Positions 22,407 to 32,879 of a stretch of DNA of 64,000 nt are shown in pieces. Both the position numbers and the translations under genes were made by a program. Origin of the DNA: an uncultured Pelagibacteraceae bacterium (GTDB taxonomy: Bacteria > Pseudomonadota > Alphaproteobacteria > Pelagibacterales > Pelagibacteraceae); contig CACJQQ010000003.1 of assembly GCA_902595625.1 (NCBI GenBank), positions 1-64,000 of the forward strand. The letters run 5' to 3'. Under the pieces are notes generated by a model. That model did no database searches. It was not told where the DNA came from and saw nothing but the letters and a program-made list of their open reading frames with translations. Numbering within the stretch: position 1 is the stretch's first letter; each line of letters begins with the position of its first letter.

Positions 22407-23006
22407 GTGATTCATTTTAAAAAAATTATATTAATTTTAATTCTATTTATTCTTAGCGCATGCTCTTCGATTCCAAAAAATACTCAAAATAGTTGCGCAA
22501 TTTTTGAAGAAAGATATCTTTGGTATAAACATGCAAAAGCTTCGTATGAAAGATGGGGAGCACCTATTCATTTACAATTAGCCTTTGTCAAAAAAGAAAG
22601 TGATTTCAATTGGTTAGCAAAGCCACCGAGAAAAAAATTGTTTAAAGTTATTCCTTTCAAAAGACCTTCAAGCTCATTTGGTTACTCACAAGCAGTAAAA
22701 GGAACATGGGAGCAATATAAAAGAGAAACTAATAGCCCTTTAGCTACAAGAGCTAGATTTAAAGACTCGGTTGATTTTATAGGTTGGTATATTCATAAGA
22801 CTAATAAGATTTTAAAAATTTCTAAGAAGGATCCATATAAGCAGTATTTAGCTTATTATAAAGGCTGGGGTGATTATAAAAATTATTCAAAAGACAAGAA
22901 GGCCATTATCTATGCAAAGTCAGTAAAGGATATGGCAAATAAATATAGAAAACAATTAACACTTTGTAAGAAAAATTTAGATAAAAATAAGTATATTATT
23001 TTTTAA
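22407..23006 (+). CDS. Lytic transglycosylase-like lipoprotein (GTG start)
   Basis: Lipobox LSACSS; LQLAFVKKESDFNW...SSSFGYSQAVKGTWEQY. Confidence 0.7.
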   Translation: MIHFKKIILILILFILSACSSIPKNTQNSCAIFEERYLWYKHAKASYERWGAPIHLQLAFVKKESDFNWLAKPPRKKLFKVIPFKRPSSSFGYSQAVKGTWEQYKRETNSPLATRARFKDSVDFIGWYIHKTNKILKISKKDPYKQYLAYYKGWGDYKNYSKDKKAIIYAKSVKDMANKYRKQLTLCKKNLDKNKYIIF

Positions 23007-26000
23007 GTTGCTTATTTAGATCAATCTCAACAGCATCAATTCTCTTAGTATTCTTTCCGACAATTGTATAAATGGTGGGAATTACATAAAGTGTAAAGAA
23101 GGTAGAAAAAAGCATTCCACCAAAAATAGTTATCCCTACCGTAAGTCTACTTGCTGCACCCGGGCCTGTTCCAAGGATTAAAGGCAAGACTCCTATGATT
23201 GTAGATAAACTTGTCATAAGTATAGGTCTTAATCTTATTGCTGCAGCTTCAAATACAGCAACTTCTAAATTTTTACCTTCTTTTCTTAATTGATTTGCGA
23301 ATTCGACAATTAGAATTCCATTTTTTGCGGACAATCCTATAAGAATTATAAGAGCTATTTGACTATAAACGTTTAGAGATGAACCGACCACTAGTAAACC
23401 CAGTAAACCACCAAGTATAGCCATTGGCACAGTTAACATGATTGTAAATGGATGTTTCCAACTTTCAAACTGTGCGCTCATTGCGAGATAAGCAGTTATC
23501 AAAGCAAGTGCAAAAATTACATACAATTCAGTGTTAGTCTTTTTATATTCCTCGCTTTCACCCTTGTAAGCTATTTTGGCTTGAGGAGTATTTTGTTCAA
23601 CTACTCCGACTAAAAATTTAAGCGCTTCATCCAGTGAATAGTCACCAACCAATCTTGCTGAAATAGTTACAGCCTTTTGTCTATTATACCTTGCAAGAAA
23701 AGGTGACTGACCTTCCTCATCATATGCAACTAGATTAGAGATCGACACAAGTTTATTATTATTCTTTGATCTTACAAAAACTTTACTTATGCTATCAGGC
23801 TCCTGTCTATCTTTAATATCTCCTTGGAGAATAATAGAATATTCTTTACCGTCTCTAGTAAAATTTGTAACCCTTCTTGATCCGAAAATTGTTTCAATGG
23901 TTTTACCTATATCCTCCGTTGAAACTCCAAGGTCAGCAGCTTTCTTTTGATCTATTTTTACATTTAGTTGAGGTTTGTTTAGATCGAAATCATCTTCTAT
24001 CGAAGTGAGACCTGGGTTTTTTCTTGCCTCTTTTTTTATGATTTCTTTCCATTCAATAAGTTGATCGTAAGTATTTCCTAAAATAACAAATTGCACAGGG
24101 CTCTCAATTCCTCCTGTTCTTATTCCTTGAGGCATAATTGGAAAAGCTAATACACCCGGTACTTTTGAAATTTTCCCAAAAGATTCTCTCATTATTTGAA
24201 CACCGTGACGATCTCTTTTTTTCCAAGGCTCAAGTAGTACAATAATAAAACCACTATTTACTTGTTTTGCGGATTTACCAAACCCTGGCACTCTCATAAT
24301 CAATTTTCTGTATTCACCTTTACCTACATTAGGCAATAAAAGACCTTCAATTTCCTCAGCTCTATCCTTCGTAAAATTAAAGCCGGAACCTTGAGGCGCT
24401 TTTACGATTACAAAGAACGCTCCCCTATCCTCAGGAGCAATTAATTCTTTTTTTGTAAAATTGAAAAAAAATAATGTTAGAGCTAATGTGGCTAATAGAA
24501 AGATTGTTATCGTTGTTCTTTTTTTGATCCAACCTAGTAAAGATACTTTATATAAATAAGTTAAATTCTTTAAAAATTTCTCAAATTTTGAAACTATTTT
24601 TGACTTATTCATATTTTGCTTAAGAAATTTACTCGCCAACATTGGACTCAAAGATAAAGCCACAAAACTTGATATAATGACAGCGGCTGCAAGTGTGATT
24701 GCAGTTTGTGTAAATAGTACACCTGTAATTCCTTTAATAAAAATTAAAGGGACAAAGACAGCAACTAAAACGACTGTTGTAGCGATGATTGCGAATGAAA
24801 CTTGCTTAGCTCCTTTAAATGCTGCAACAAGAGGGGTATCTCCTAACTCTATTCTTCTTACAATATTTTCTAACATTACAATCGCATCATCTACAACAAT
24901 TCCGATGGCTAATACTAAAGCCATAAGAGTAAAGAGGTTGATTGAAAAATCAAAAATATAAATTGCTAAAAAAGTTGAAATTAATGAGACTGGTAAAGCT
25001 ACCAAAGGAACCACCAAGGCTCTTATATTTCCCAAAAAAAGGTAAATAATTATAGTTACTAAAATCAAAGCAATAAAAAGAGTTTTATAAACTTCTTTTA
25101 TTGCAGCTTTAATATAGTTACTTCTGTCAAATGAAACTTCTAATGTTGTATTCGGGGGCAAGCTAGGTTTGAGCTCTTTAATTTTCTTTTTAATTCCATC
25201 GGCAACAGCAATAGTGTTAGCATCTGATTGTTGGTAAATTCCTATTCCTACTACTTGCTTTCCGTTTCCTTTAAATAAAGTACGTGTGGACTCTGCACCA
25301 AGCTCTACTCTTGCTACATCAGAAAGTGTAATGATTGATCCGTCAGTTGCTCTTTTAAGAGGTAAATTTTTATAATTTTCTAAATTACTGTAGGCTTTAT
25401 TTAACTTAATCGTAAGATCAATATCTTTTGATTCTATTCTCCCTGCTGGAAATTCTACATTTTCCTTCCTTAATACATTTTCAACTTCTTGGGTGGTTAA
25501 ATCTCTTGCAGCAAGTGCAATAGGGTCCAACCAAATTCTTAGTGATAATTCTCTTTGACCACCAAGTCTAACTCGACCTACTCCATCAACTGTAGAAAAT
25601 GTATCCGTTAAATACCTATCTGCGTAGTCAGTTAGCTCCAAGTCAGACATAGTTTCAGAATTAAAAGATAACCACATTGTTGTACGCATACCTGCACTTT
25701 GTTTAAATATTTCTGGTTGTTCAGCTCCTTCTGGTAAGTTATCTAAAACTCGAGACACAGAACTTCTAACATCGTTAGTTACATCGTCTAAATCTAAATC
25801 AGTTTCAAAAGTTAGAGTAATTCTAGAGCTTTCATCTTCGCTGAAAGAGTCAATAGTCTCTAATCCTGGAGTTCCTCCAACAAAGTCTTCAATTTTTTGT
25901 GTAATTTGTGTGTCAACTATTTCAGCTGAAGCTCCTCTATATTCAGTTTGAATTGTAACAACTGGTGGCTGCACATCAGGCAATTCGTCTGTTGGTATCT

Positions 26001-26091
26001 CTTGAAAAGTAACTAGACCAAATATAACTAAAACCAAACTCATTACTGAGGCTACAACAGGTCTTTTGATTGAAAGGTCAGTTAAAAACAT
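22996..26091 (-). CDS. RND-family efflux transporter permease
   Basis: 1031 aa; FLTDLSIKRPVVASVMSLVLVIFGL; LALGIVVDDAIVMLEN-like AIGIVVDDAIVMLEN. Confidence 0.93.
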   Translation of the reverse strand: MFLTDLSIKRPVVASVMSLVLVIFGLVTFQEIPTDELPDVQPPVVTIQTEYRGASAEIVDTQITQKIEDFVGGTPGLETIDSFSEDESSRITLTFETDLDLDDVTNDVRSSVSRVLDNLPEGAEQPEIFKQSAGMRTTMWLSFNSETMSDLELTDYADRYLTDTFSTVDGVGRVRLGGQRELSLRIWLDPIALAARDLTTQEVENVLRKENVEFPAGRIESKDIDLTIKLNKAYSNLENYKNLPLKRATDGSIITLSDVARVELGAESTRTLFKGNGKQVVGIGIYQQSDANTIAVADGIKKKIKELKPSLPPNTTLEVSFDRSNYIKAAIKEVYKTLFIALILVTIIIYLFLGNIRALVVPLVALPVSLISTFLAIYIFDFSINLFTLMALVLAIGIVVDDAIVMLENIVRRIELGDTPLVAAFKGAKQVSFAIIATTVVLVAVFVPLIFIKGITGVLFTQTAITLAAAVIISSFVALSLSPMLASKFLKQNMNKSKIVSKFEKFLKNLTYLYKVSLLGWIKKRTTITIFLLATLALTLFFFNFTKKELIAPEDRGAFFVIVKAPQGSGFNFTKDRAEEIEGLLLPNVGKGEYRKLIMRVPGFGKSAKQVNSGFIIVLLEPWKKRDRHGVQIMRESFGKISKVPGVLAFPIMPQGIRTGGIESPVQFVILGNTYDQLIEWKEIIKKEARKNPGLTSIEDDFDLNKPQLNVKIDQKKAADLGVSTEDIGKTIETIFGSRRVTNFTRDGKEYSIILQGDIKDRQEPDSISKVFVRSKNNNKLVSISNLVAYDEEGQSPFLARYNRQKAVTISARLVGDYSLDEALKFLVGVVEQNTPQAKIAYKGESEEYKKTNTELYVIFALALITAYLAMSAQFESWKHPFTIMLTVPMAILGGLLGLLVVGSSLNVYSQIALIILIGLSAKNGILIVEFANQLRKEGKNLEVAVFEAAAIRLRPILMTSLSTIIGVLPLILGTGPGAASRLTVGITIFGGMLFSTFFTLYVIPTIYTIVGKNTKRIDAVEIDLNKQLKK

Positions 26092-26964
26092 TTATTTGGC
26101 TGATGTAATAATTTTTATTTTACCCTTATCTCTTACTTTAGAAACACCCTCACTAATCACAATATCACCTTCATTTAATCCAGATATAACCGAAACTTTA
26201 CCAAAATTTCTTTTACCAATTTCAATATTCTTTTTTTCAGCGGTGTTATCATTTACAGTATAAACAAACGCTGTATTCCCCTGAATTGTTACAGCACTTT
26301 CTGGTACACCAATTTGGTTTTTTTCATCATAGATAATTTTTACAGTCATTAGTTGACCTGGAATAATTTCAAAATTTGAATTATCGACTATTATTCTTGA
26401 AAGAATTGATCTCGTAGAAGGGTCAATTCGAGAACTTATTGTTTCTATTTTACCCTTAAAAACTTTTTTATAAGCAGAACTTGTAACCTCAGCTTTTAGC
26501 CCTGTTTTAAGAACACCTACATAATTTTCAGGGACTTTTATATCTATTACAATTTTTTTAAGATCATCAAGTGTAATAATTAGACTTTCTGAACCTAAGA
26601 CACCTTGAGCTATTTCCCTCTTCCCTACCTTGCCAGCAAAATCTGCTATTAAGCTTCCTCCATCTTTTAATGTAAGTATTTTTTCTCCTTTTTTAACGAA
26701 TCTATTTTCTAGATTAAGCTTTCCATTGATATTACTTGCTTGAACCCTATAGGCTTTTGAGTTTTGAGCTATTGCAGTACCAAAAGTTTCAATACTTTTA
26801 TAAAAAAGCGATTTTTCAACTGTAGAAACAATTACACCTGGAACTGGTCGTACGCTAAATTTTTTTTTAAAATGAAGCCCTATAAAGTGCCTTGCTGTTA
26901 TGATTGCAAAAATAACTATAAAAAAAATTATTAGAAAAGTTTTAATTTTTGATGAAGTTTTCAT
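26092..26964 (-). CDS. RND efflux periplasmic adaptor (MFP) subunit
   Basis: N-terminal TM, RVQASNINGKL, GVPESAVTIQGNTAFVYTV; directly upstream of the permease. Confidence 0.88.
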   Translation of the reverse strand: MKTSSKIKTFLIIFFIVIFAIITARHFIGLHFKKKFSVRPVPGVIVSTVEKSLFYKSIETFGTAIAQNSKAYRVQASNINGKLNLENRFVKKGEKILTLKDGGSLIADFAGKVGKREIAQGVLGSESLIITLDDLKKIVIDIKVPENYVGVLKTGLKAEVTSSAYKKVFKGKIETISSRIDPSTRSILSRIIVDNSNFEIIPGQLMTVKIIYDEKNQIGVPESAVTIQGNTAFVYTVNDNTAEKKNIEIGKRNFGKVSVISGLNEGDIVISEGVSKVRDKGKIKIITSAK

Positions 26965-26970
26965 ATTTTT

Positions 26971-27783
26971 TTAATCTAATCCGTACTCTGCCCATGAACC
27001 GTCATAGATAATAGGTTTTTTACCACTTATAATAGAATTAGCTAGACCTAAAATGCATGCTGTAACTCCAGAACCACATGTAAAAGCCATTTCTTTTTCA
27101 ATTGATACTTTTTTTGATTTGAAAATCTCAATTAAGTCCTCTTTTTTTTTTAAAGTTCTATCTTCTCTTAAAAGTTTTTGAAACGGCAGGTTAATTGATC
27201 CTTTGATGTTTCCGCTTTTAAGTTCTTTTCGAGGTTCAGGTTGTAAACCTAAAAATCTTTGTTTTCCTCTGGCGTCCAGCAATTGAAATTTATTATTAGT
27301 AATATTTTTATTTACTTCATCTTTATTTATTACAAGAGATGTATTTTCTACTGCAATGTATGTAGATCTATTAGTACTAATTATTTCTTTTGTAGTGGGA
27401 CGTTTTTCATCTGTCCATTTTTTAAAACCTCCATCTAATACTGAGATGAGTTTTGGGTCATGGCCAAAATATAAAAAAGTGTACCAAACCCTACACGAAC
27501 TAAAAACATCTGAGTTGTCATAGACAATTACGTGATCTGAATTAGATATTCCCAAACCAGATACAATCATTTCCCAATCTTCTTTCGACGGAAGCATATG
27601 TGGAAGATTAGTTTTTTGGTTTGAATTTTTATCTATATCAAAGAATATAGAGTTAACAATATGTTCTGTTTTGTACTCTTCAAATGAATTTCTATTAGCA
27701 TTTGGAAGATGCCAGCTAGCATCTAAAATTTTTACTTTTTCAATATTCTTATCCAACCAGTCTGTAGTTACCAATTGCTTCAT
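26971..27783 (-). CDS. sseA: 3-mercaptopyruvate/thiosulfate sulfurtransferase (two rhodanese domains)
   Basis: LVTTDWLDKNI...ILDASWHLPN; FTCGSGVTACILGLA. Confidence 0.88.
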   Translation of the reverse strand: MKQLVTTDWLDKNIEKVKILDASWHLPNANRNSFEEYKTEHIVNSIFFDIDKNSNQKTNLPHMLPSKEDWEMIVSGLGISNSDHVIVYDNSDVFSSCRVWYTFLYFGHDPKLISVLDGGFKKWTDEKRPTTKEIISTNRSTYIAVENTSLVINKDEVNKNITNNKFQLLDARGKQRFLGLQPEPRKELKSGNIKGSINLPFQKLLREDRTLKKKEDLIEIFKSKKVSIEKEMAFTCGSGVTACILGLANSIISGKKPIIYDGSWAEYGLD

Positions 27784-28229
27784 TATCGGTTTTTTTCAAT
27801 ATATTTTTGATGATATTCTTCAGCTTTACTATAGTTTTTAATTTTTGATATATTTGTCTGAATTTTACCATCTAATTTTTCGTTAAATTCTTTTAAAACT
27901 TCCAAAGCTTCTTGTTTCTGTATTTCATCCTCATAAAAGATTTCACTTCTATATTGAGTTCCAACGTCTGGAAATTGCATATCTTTTTGTGTTGGATCGT
28001 GCATTTTGAAAAATAAATCTAATATTTTTTTAAACGAAATTTTATTTTCATCAAAAGTAAGCCTTACAACTTCAGCATGTCCAGTGTTTCCTGTGCATAC
28101 TTCTTCGTAGGTCGTTTTTGCGCTACTTCCTCCTGCGTAACCTACTTCGGTTTTTAATATGCCTGGTTTGTTTTTAAAGTTTTCCTCAGGTTTCCAAAAA
28201 CATCCAAGTGCAAGTGTACATTTCTGCAT
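27783..28229 (-). CDS. msrA: Peptide methionine sulfoxide reductase MsrA
   Basis: LALGCFWKPEENF, GYAGGSSAKTTYEEVCTGNTGHAEVV, EEYHQKY. Confidence 0.94.
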   Translation of the reverse strand: MQKCTLALGCFWKPEENFKNKPGILKTEVGYAGGSSAKTTYEEVCTGNTGHAEVVRLTFDENKISFKKILDLFFKMHDPTQKDMQFPDVGTQYRSEIFYEDEIQKQEALEVLKEFNEKLDGKIQTNISKIKNYSKAEEYHQKYIEKNR

Positions 28230-28268
28230 AAGTTATTTAATATAATTTGAAGAAGAAAGGATAGTAAA

Positions 28269-29150
28269 TTGTTAACACAAAATCAAATAGGCGTATTGTA
28301 CATGGTAGGAAGTGTAATCTGCTTCTCCATTATGGACATCTGTGTAAAATGGTTAGACTATTATCCAGTAGGCCAAGTTCTTTTTTTAAGATTTTTTATA
28401 GGATTTATTCCGATATTTTTTATCATACCAAAAGATAAAATTTTTTCCTTTTACAAAACTTCACGTCCTGGTCTTCATGCTTTTAGAGCCATAAGCGGGG
28501 CGCTCGCAATAATTGCATTATTTTTAGGGCTAAGAGAATTGCCGTTAGCTGATGTAGTTTCATTAACATTCGGTGGACCAATATTCGTTACAATTGCATC
28601 AATCTTTTTTTTATCTGAAAAAGTTGGAATAAAAAGATGGTCAGCTGTATTTATAGGTTTCCTAGGGATGCTATTAATTGTTCAACCAGCATTTATAGAA
28701 GTTAATTATTATTACATTACACCAATTGTATTTTGTATATTTTTTGCCTGTGTAGCTATTAGCGTTAGATCTTTATCTAAAACAGAAGCCAATTATACAA
28801 TCGCATTTTATTTTACATTACTTTGCACTCTTTTGGGTTTAGGAACAATTTTCTTTACTGATTGGATAATGCCAACTTTCATAGATTTTGTTTTATTTTT
28901 TGTCCTTGGTTTATGTGGAAGTGTAGCTAATTTATTATTAACTCAAAGTTATAGATTAGCAGAAGCATCACTTGTAACCCCTATTAAATATTTAAGTTTA
29001 GTTTTTGCAATTATTTTTGGATATTTTATTTGGAGTGAAGTGCCAAAAATTTTAACATTGCTTGGAGCATCTTTAGTCATTGCTAGTTCTTTAATAATTT
29101 TTATGAGAGAGAATAAATTAAAGAAACAAATTGTTATACCGAGAACATGA
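28269..29150 (+). CDS. EamA/DMT-family transporter (TTG start)
   Basis: Multi-TM with internal EamA-like repeat. Confidence 0.85.
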   Translation: MLTQNQIGVLYMVGSVICFSIMDICVKWLDYYPVGQVLFLRFFIGFIPIFFIIPKDKIFSFYKTSRPGLHAFRAISGALAIIALFLGLRELPLADVVSLTFGGPIFVTIASIFFLSEKVGIKRWSAVFIGFLGMLLIVQPAFIEVNYYYITPIVFCIFFACVAISVRSLSKTEANYTIAFYFTLLCTLLGLGTIFFTDWIMPTFIDFVLFFVLGLCGSVANLLLTQSYRLAEASLVTPIKYLSLVFAIIFGYFIWSEVPKILTLLGASLVIASSLIIFMRENKLKKQIVIPRT

Positions 29151-29773
29151 GTAAACCACCTAAATATTGGGCAAGGGCTAAGAAAATTTTATCCAAAAAA
29201 GATAAAGTAATGAAAAAACTTATAAGCGATTATAAAGACGGGAGTCTTGTAACGCGTAACGATGTTTTTTTTTCGCTATGTAAAAGTATAATTGGTCAAC
29301 AAATTAGTGTTGCGGCTGCTGATTCAGTTTTTTTAAAATTTAAAAAAAAATGTAAAAATAAAATAAATGCTAGAACTGTAAGTAAATTATCATTTAGCAG
29401 TTTAAAAAGTTGTGGTTTAAGTAAACAAAAAGTTAAAGGCATAAAAGATTTAGCCAAAAGAACTCTAAATAAGTCGTTTAAACCCAATTTAATAAAAAAA
29501 ATGACAGATGAGGAAGCCATAGAATATTTATCTGATTTAAGGCAAATAGGCAGATGGTCAGCAGAAATGATATTGCTTTTTACATTTAATCGATCAAATA
29601 TATGGCCTTTGCAAGATATAGGATTGCTTAGAGCTATTTCGAATAACTACAATAAGAAATATTTTCCCCCTAAGGTATTTCTTAATAAGCTTTATAAAAA
29701 ATTTACACCCTATTGTTCAGTAGCGACTTGGTATTTATGGCGATCAATAGATAACGAGCCAATACAATATTAA
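29147..29773 (+). CDS. DNA-3-methyladenine glycosylase (HhH-GPD, AlkA-like)
   Basis: SIIGQQISVAAADSVF; LRQIGRWSAEMILLF; WPLQDIGL. Confidence 0.85.
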   Translation: MSKPPKYWARAKKILSKKDKVMKKLISDYKDGSLVTRNDVFFSLCKSIIGQQISVAAADSVFLKFKKKCKNKINARTVSKLSFSSLKSCGLSKQKVKGIKDLAKRTLNKSFKPNLIKKMTDEEAIEYLSDLRQIGRWSAEMILLFTFNRSNIWPLQDIGLLRAISNNYNKKYFPPKVFLNKLYKKFTPYCSVATWYLWRSIDNEPIQY

Positions 29774-30057
29774 GCACCTTCAATAGTTTGATGATGTCTT
29801 ACAGCATGGCCTTTTAAAATTTCGTGTGCTTCTTGATATTCTTTTGACTGATAAAATAAATTTGCTTCGTCATAGGAAGGAAATTCAATAACTACAGTTC
29901 TTGGAGATTTTTCACCTTCATTAGTTGTAGTTTTTCCACCTCTGATCAGAAATTTGCCTTTATATTTTTCAACAGCGTTTCTAGCCTTTACAGCGTATTC
30001 TTTAAGTTTTTCTTCATTAGTTATGTTTTTATAAACACAAACTACATAACCTTTCAT
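29770..30057 (-). CDS. DUF1330 family protein
   Basis: GKFLIRGGKTTTNEG...VVIEFPSYDEANLFYQSKEYQ. Confidence 0.85.
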   Translation of the reverse strand: MKGYVVCVYKNITNEEKLKEYAVKARNAVEKYKGKFLIRGGKTTTNEGEKSPRTVVIEFPSYDEANLFYQSKEYQEAHEILKGHAVRHHQTIEGA

Positions 30058-30090
30058 TTACAACTCCTTAAAAATAAACTAATTTTTTTC

Positions 30091-30618
30091 ATGGCAGATA
30101 AACTTATCATTGACTGGAAAGAGTATAATCTAATCGTAGAAAAACTTGCAATACAAATCCATCAAAGTGGATTTAAACCTGACATATTAATAGGTATAAT
30201 GAGAGGTGGAGCTCCCATTATAGATGTACTTAGTAGAGTATTTAAACTTAAATGTGCTTATTTAGCTGTAGAGTCTTATTCTGGAGAAGGAACTGAAGAT
30301 CAACAAGGCGAACTAGTCTTTTCAAGAGAAATGAGTTCGACAGTTCAAGAAATGAAGGGAAAAATTCTTTTATGTGATGATTTATCAGACACTGGAGTAA
30401 CATTAAATAAAAGCATAGATTGGCTTAAAAAATATCCTGCACTTAAAGGAAATATAGAGGAAATTAAAACAGCTGTGCTCTGGAAGAAAAAAGACTCCAC
30501 ATTTGAGCCAGATTTTTGCGCTCAAAAATTAGATAGCAATCCTTGGATAGTTCAACCTTTTGAACATTATGAAGAGGTGAGAGTTGAAGATTTAATTAAA
30601 AAACATCAAGGAAGTTAA
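30091..30618 (+). CDS. Purine phosphoribosyltransferase-type protein
   Basis: PDILIGIMRGGAPI and ILLCDDLSDTGVTL PRPP motif; convergent with a purine permease. Confidence 0.8.
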   Translation: MADKLIIDWKEYNLIVEKLAIQIHQSGFKPDILIGIMRGGAPIIDVLSRVFKLKCAYLAVESYSGEGTEDQQGELVFSREMSSTVQEMKGKILLCDDLSDTGVTLNKSIDWLKKYPALKGNIEEIKTAVLWKKKDSTFEPDFCAQKLDSNPWIVQPFEHYEEVRVEDLIKKHQGS

Positions 30619-30640
30619 AGGGCCAGCGTTAACCGGCCCT
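30619..30640. terminator. Bidirectional hairpin between convergent genes
   Basis: AGGGCC-N10-GGCCCT, followed by TAAAAA on + and CTTTAACTT on -. Confidence 0.5.
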
Positions 30641-30647
30641 AAAAACA

Positions 30648-31958
30648 TTAACCTACGTAAAAGCTTAAAACGCTTGCTGCAGCAATTACCCAAATTGCTG
30701 GAGAAGTTTTACCAAATTTACCAGTAAAAATTCTAATTAATGCATAAGCAATGAAAGCTAAAGCAATACCATTACTAATACTATAAGTAAGCGGCATAAC
30801 AATCATAGCAAGCACAGCTGGACCTGACTCGGCTATATCGTTCCATTCTATATCTGTAATGTTTCTTACGAATAAAATAGCCACATATAGCAAAGCTGCT
30901 CCATCTATTTCTTTTGGCAAGCTTGTAGCTAAGGGTGCAAAGAATAAACAAGCTAGGAATAAAACACCAATGACCAAAGAAGTCATTCCTGTTCTTCCGC
31001 CTGCTTTTACACCTGAACCAGACTCTACATAACTTGTTACAGTCGTAGTCCCCATCATGGCTCCAGCAACTGTACCAACACTGTCTGACAACATTGCTTT
31101 ATCTATGTCTTGCACTTTACCTTTTCTATCAACTTTTCCTGCAACATTAGCTACTGAAGTTAATGTTCCAGCTGTATCAAAAAAGTCAATAAATAATAAA
31201 GTGAAAACAATTGAGGCCATACCAGCAGTGAATGCAGCTTTAAGATCAAACTCAAATAGGTAAGTCATTGGAGGAATTGATCCTACCACCCCATTAAATT
31301 TAGCTAAACCAGTTGCCCATGCAATGATACTAAAAAGTAAAATACCTATTATAATATTTCCTTTTACTTTCATTTTCTCTAGAACAATCATGAACACGAA
31401 AGTTGCACATGCTAGAAGTACTAAAGGATTTTTAATATCACCTAATGTAACTAATGTTACAGGGTGATCACCAACTACTCCCATAATCTCCAGACCGATA
31501 ATTGCTAAGAATAATCCGATACCAGCACCTATTCCAAGTTTTAAACTCTTTGGAATCGAGTTAATTAACCAAGCTCTAATTGGCGTTAATGATATTGCTA
31601 AGAAGATTACACCAGCAACAAGAACAGCACCTAATGCGGCTTGGGGCGTGTAACCTTGTCCAGCAACAACGCCGTAAGCAACAAATGCGTTGATACCCAT
31701 ACCTGGCGCTAATCCTACCGGCCAAGTTTTTCCATGGAATGCCATGATAAAACAAGCTACAGCGGTTGCTAAAATTGTTGCAGTGAATACTGCTCCAAAA
31801 TCAAAAAAACCTTTTTCTGTTCCAGCAAACTCACCAGAAAGAATAAAAGGATTCAAGAACATAATATATGCCATTGTAAGGAAAGTTGTTACGCCAGCAA
31901 TTACTTCGGTTCTAAAATTTGTTTTGTGTTTTCTATACTCAAAATATTTGTTCATCAT
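30648..31958 (-). CDS. NCS2-family purine permease (AzgA/PbuG-like)
   Basis: EVIAGVTTFLTMAYIMFLNP; GMGINAFVAYGVV; FFDTAGTLTSVA. Confidence 0.9.
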   Translation of the reverse strand: MMNKYFEYRKHKTNFRTEVIAGVTTFLTMAYIMFLNPFILSGEFAGTEKGFFDFGAVFTATILATAVACFIMAFHGKTWPVGLAPGMGINAFVAYGVVAGQGYTPQAALGAVLVAGVIFLAISLTPIRAWLINSIPKSLKLGIGAGIGLFLAIIGLEIMGVVGDHPVTLVTLGDIKNPLVLLACATFVFMIVLEKMKVKGNIIIGILLFSIIAWATGLAKFNGVVGSIPPMTYLFEFDLKAAFTAGMASIVFTLLFIDFFDTAGTLTSVANVAGKVDRKGKVQDIDKAMLSDSVGTVAGAMMGTTTVTSYVESGSGVKAGGRTGMTSLVIGVLFLACLFFAPLATSLPKEIDGAALLYVAILFVRNITDIEWNDIAESGPAVLAMIVMPLTYSISNGIALAFIAYALIRIFTGKFGKTSPAIWVIAAASVLSFYVG

Positions 31959-32091
31959 AAAATAAACCTCCGTTACAAGTTTATTACTCTATAAGCACAA
32001 TAAAATCTTAGTTAAATCAGTCATAGCTGCTGCGATTCAACTAATAGTAAATATATCTGTTTATAACTTTTCGTTATAACATAGGGATAAA

Positions 32092-32397
32092 ATGAAAAAT
32101 TCTTTCGTCACAATTTTATGCACAATTTTATTTATTCTATTAGCTGGATGTCAGACAGTATCGCAAAAAATTGACCAAACTACAGAATTAGAAAAAAAAG
32201 AACTAAGCAAATGGTTAAATAAATCCGAGGAGGATTTAAAAAGTTTTTATGGACAACCTGACAAAGTGGAATTTTTAAAAACCAGAAATAGAAATTACGT
32301 TTACTTTACTGAAAAATATAAAATTAAGTGTGAACGAAAATTTGAGGTAAATCCTAAAAATATTGTAGTTGGTTTTAGCAGTAAAAACTGTTTTTAA
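32092..32397 (+). CDS. Small lipoprotein
   Basis: Signal peptide with lipobox LLAGC; 101 aa. Confidence 0.65.
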   Translation: MKNSFVTILCTILFILLAGCQTVSQKIDQTTELEKKELSKWLNKSEEDLKSFYGQPDKVEFLKTRNRNYVYFTEKYKIKCERKFEVNPKNIVVGFSSKNCF

Positions 32398-32398
32398 G

Positions 32399-32428
32399 TT
32401 ACTCGCGGAGTATAAACTCCGCAAGTAA
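32399..32428 (-). terminator. Hairpin downstream of hsp20
   Basis: TTACTTGCGGAGT-TTAT-ACTCCGCGAGTAA on - strand (13-bp stem, one G-U pair). Confidence 0.6.
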
Positions 32429-32435
32429 GGTAAAC

Positions 32436-32879
32436 TTATTTTATTTCAATAAGTCTTTTTTTCTTTATTTCAGGTACGATTTTTTCACAAGAAATAGTTA
32501 GCAAACCATCTTTCAATTCAGCGCCATTTACCTTTACATCATCTGCAATTGTAAATGATCTTGCAAAAGATCTTTGCGAAATTCCTCGATGAATAACTTC
32601 ATCACCATCTTTTTCTTCTGATCTTTTAACTTCTTTTGTTTTCACCGTTAAAAGATTGTCTTCATATTCAACTTCAACATCGTCTTTATTAAAGCCAGCA
32701 ACTGCTACTTCAATAGCATACTTATCTTTGCCTGCTTTTCGGATGTTGTATGGCGGATAATTGCTTTGTACAGCAAGACTGCCATTACCTAACATTGACT
32801 CAAATTGATCAAACATGTCATCGAATCCAATGCTAAAAGGTCTAAGTGAATTAAAGATCGATAGATCCTTACTTGTCAT
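32436..32879 (-). CDS. Small heat shock protein Hsp20/IbpA-like
   Basis: PPYNIRKAGKDKYAIEVAVAGF; alpha-crystallin domain; IHRGISQRSFARSFTI. Confidence 0.94.
   Translation of the reverse strand: MTSKDLSIFNSLRPFSIGFDDMFDQFESMLGNGSLAVQSNYPPYNIRKAGKDKYAIEVAVAGFNKDDVEVEYEDNLLTVKTKEVKRSEEKDGDEVIHRGISQRSFARSFTIADDVKVNGAELKDGLLTISCEKIVPEIKKKRLIEIK

Noticed and set aside
22996-26964. Complete drug-efflux system
   Set aside because: Permease and adaptor are clear, but no outer-membrane channel gene is present here; ordinary RND pair, substrate unknown.
31959-32091. Purine riboswitch upstream of the purine permease
   Set aside because: The leader has an inverted repeat TTATAAC-TTTTC-GTTATAA (32061-32079) but none of the conserved purine-aptamer core sequence I would expect. 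At most a possible operator.
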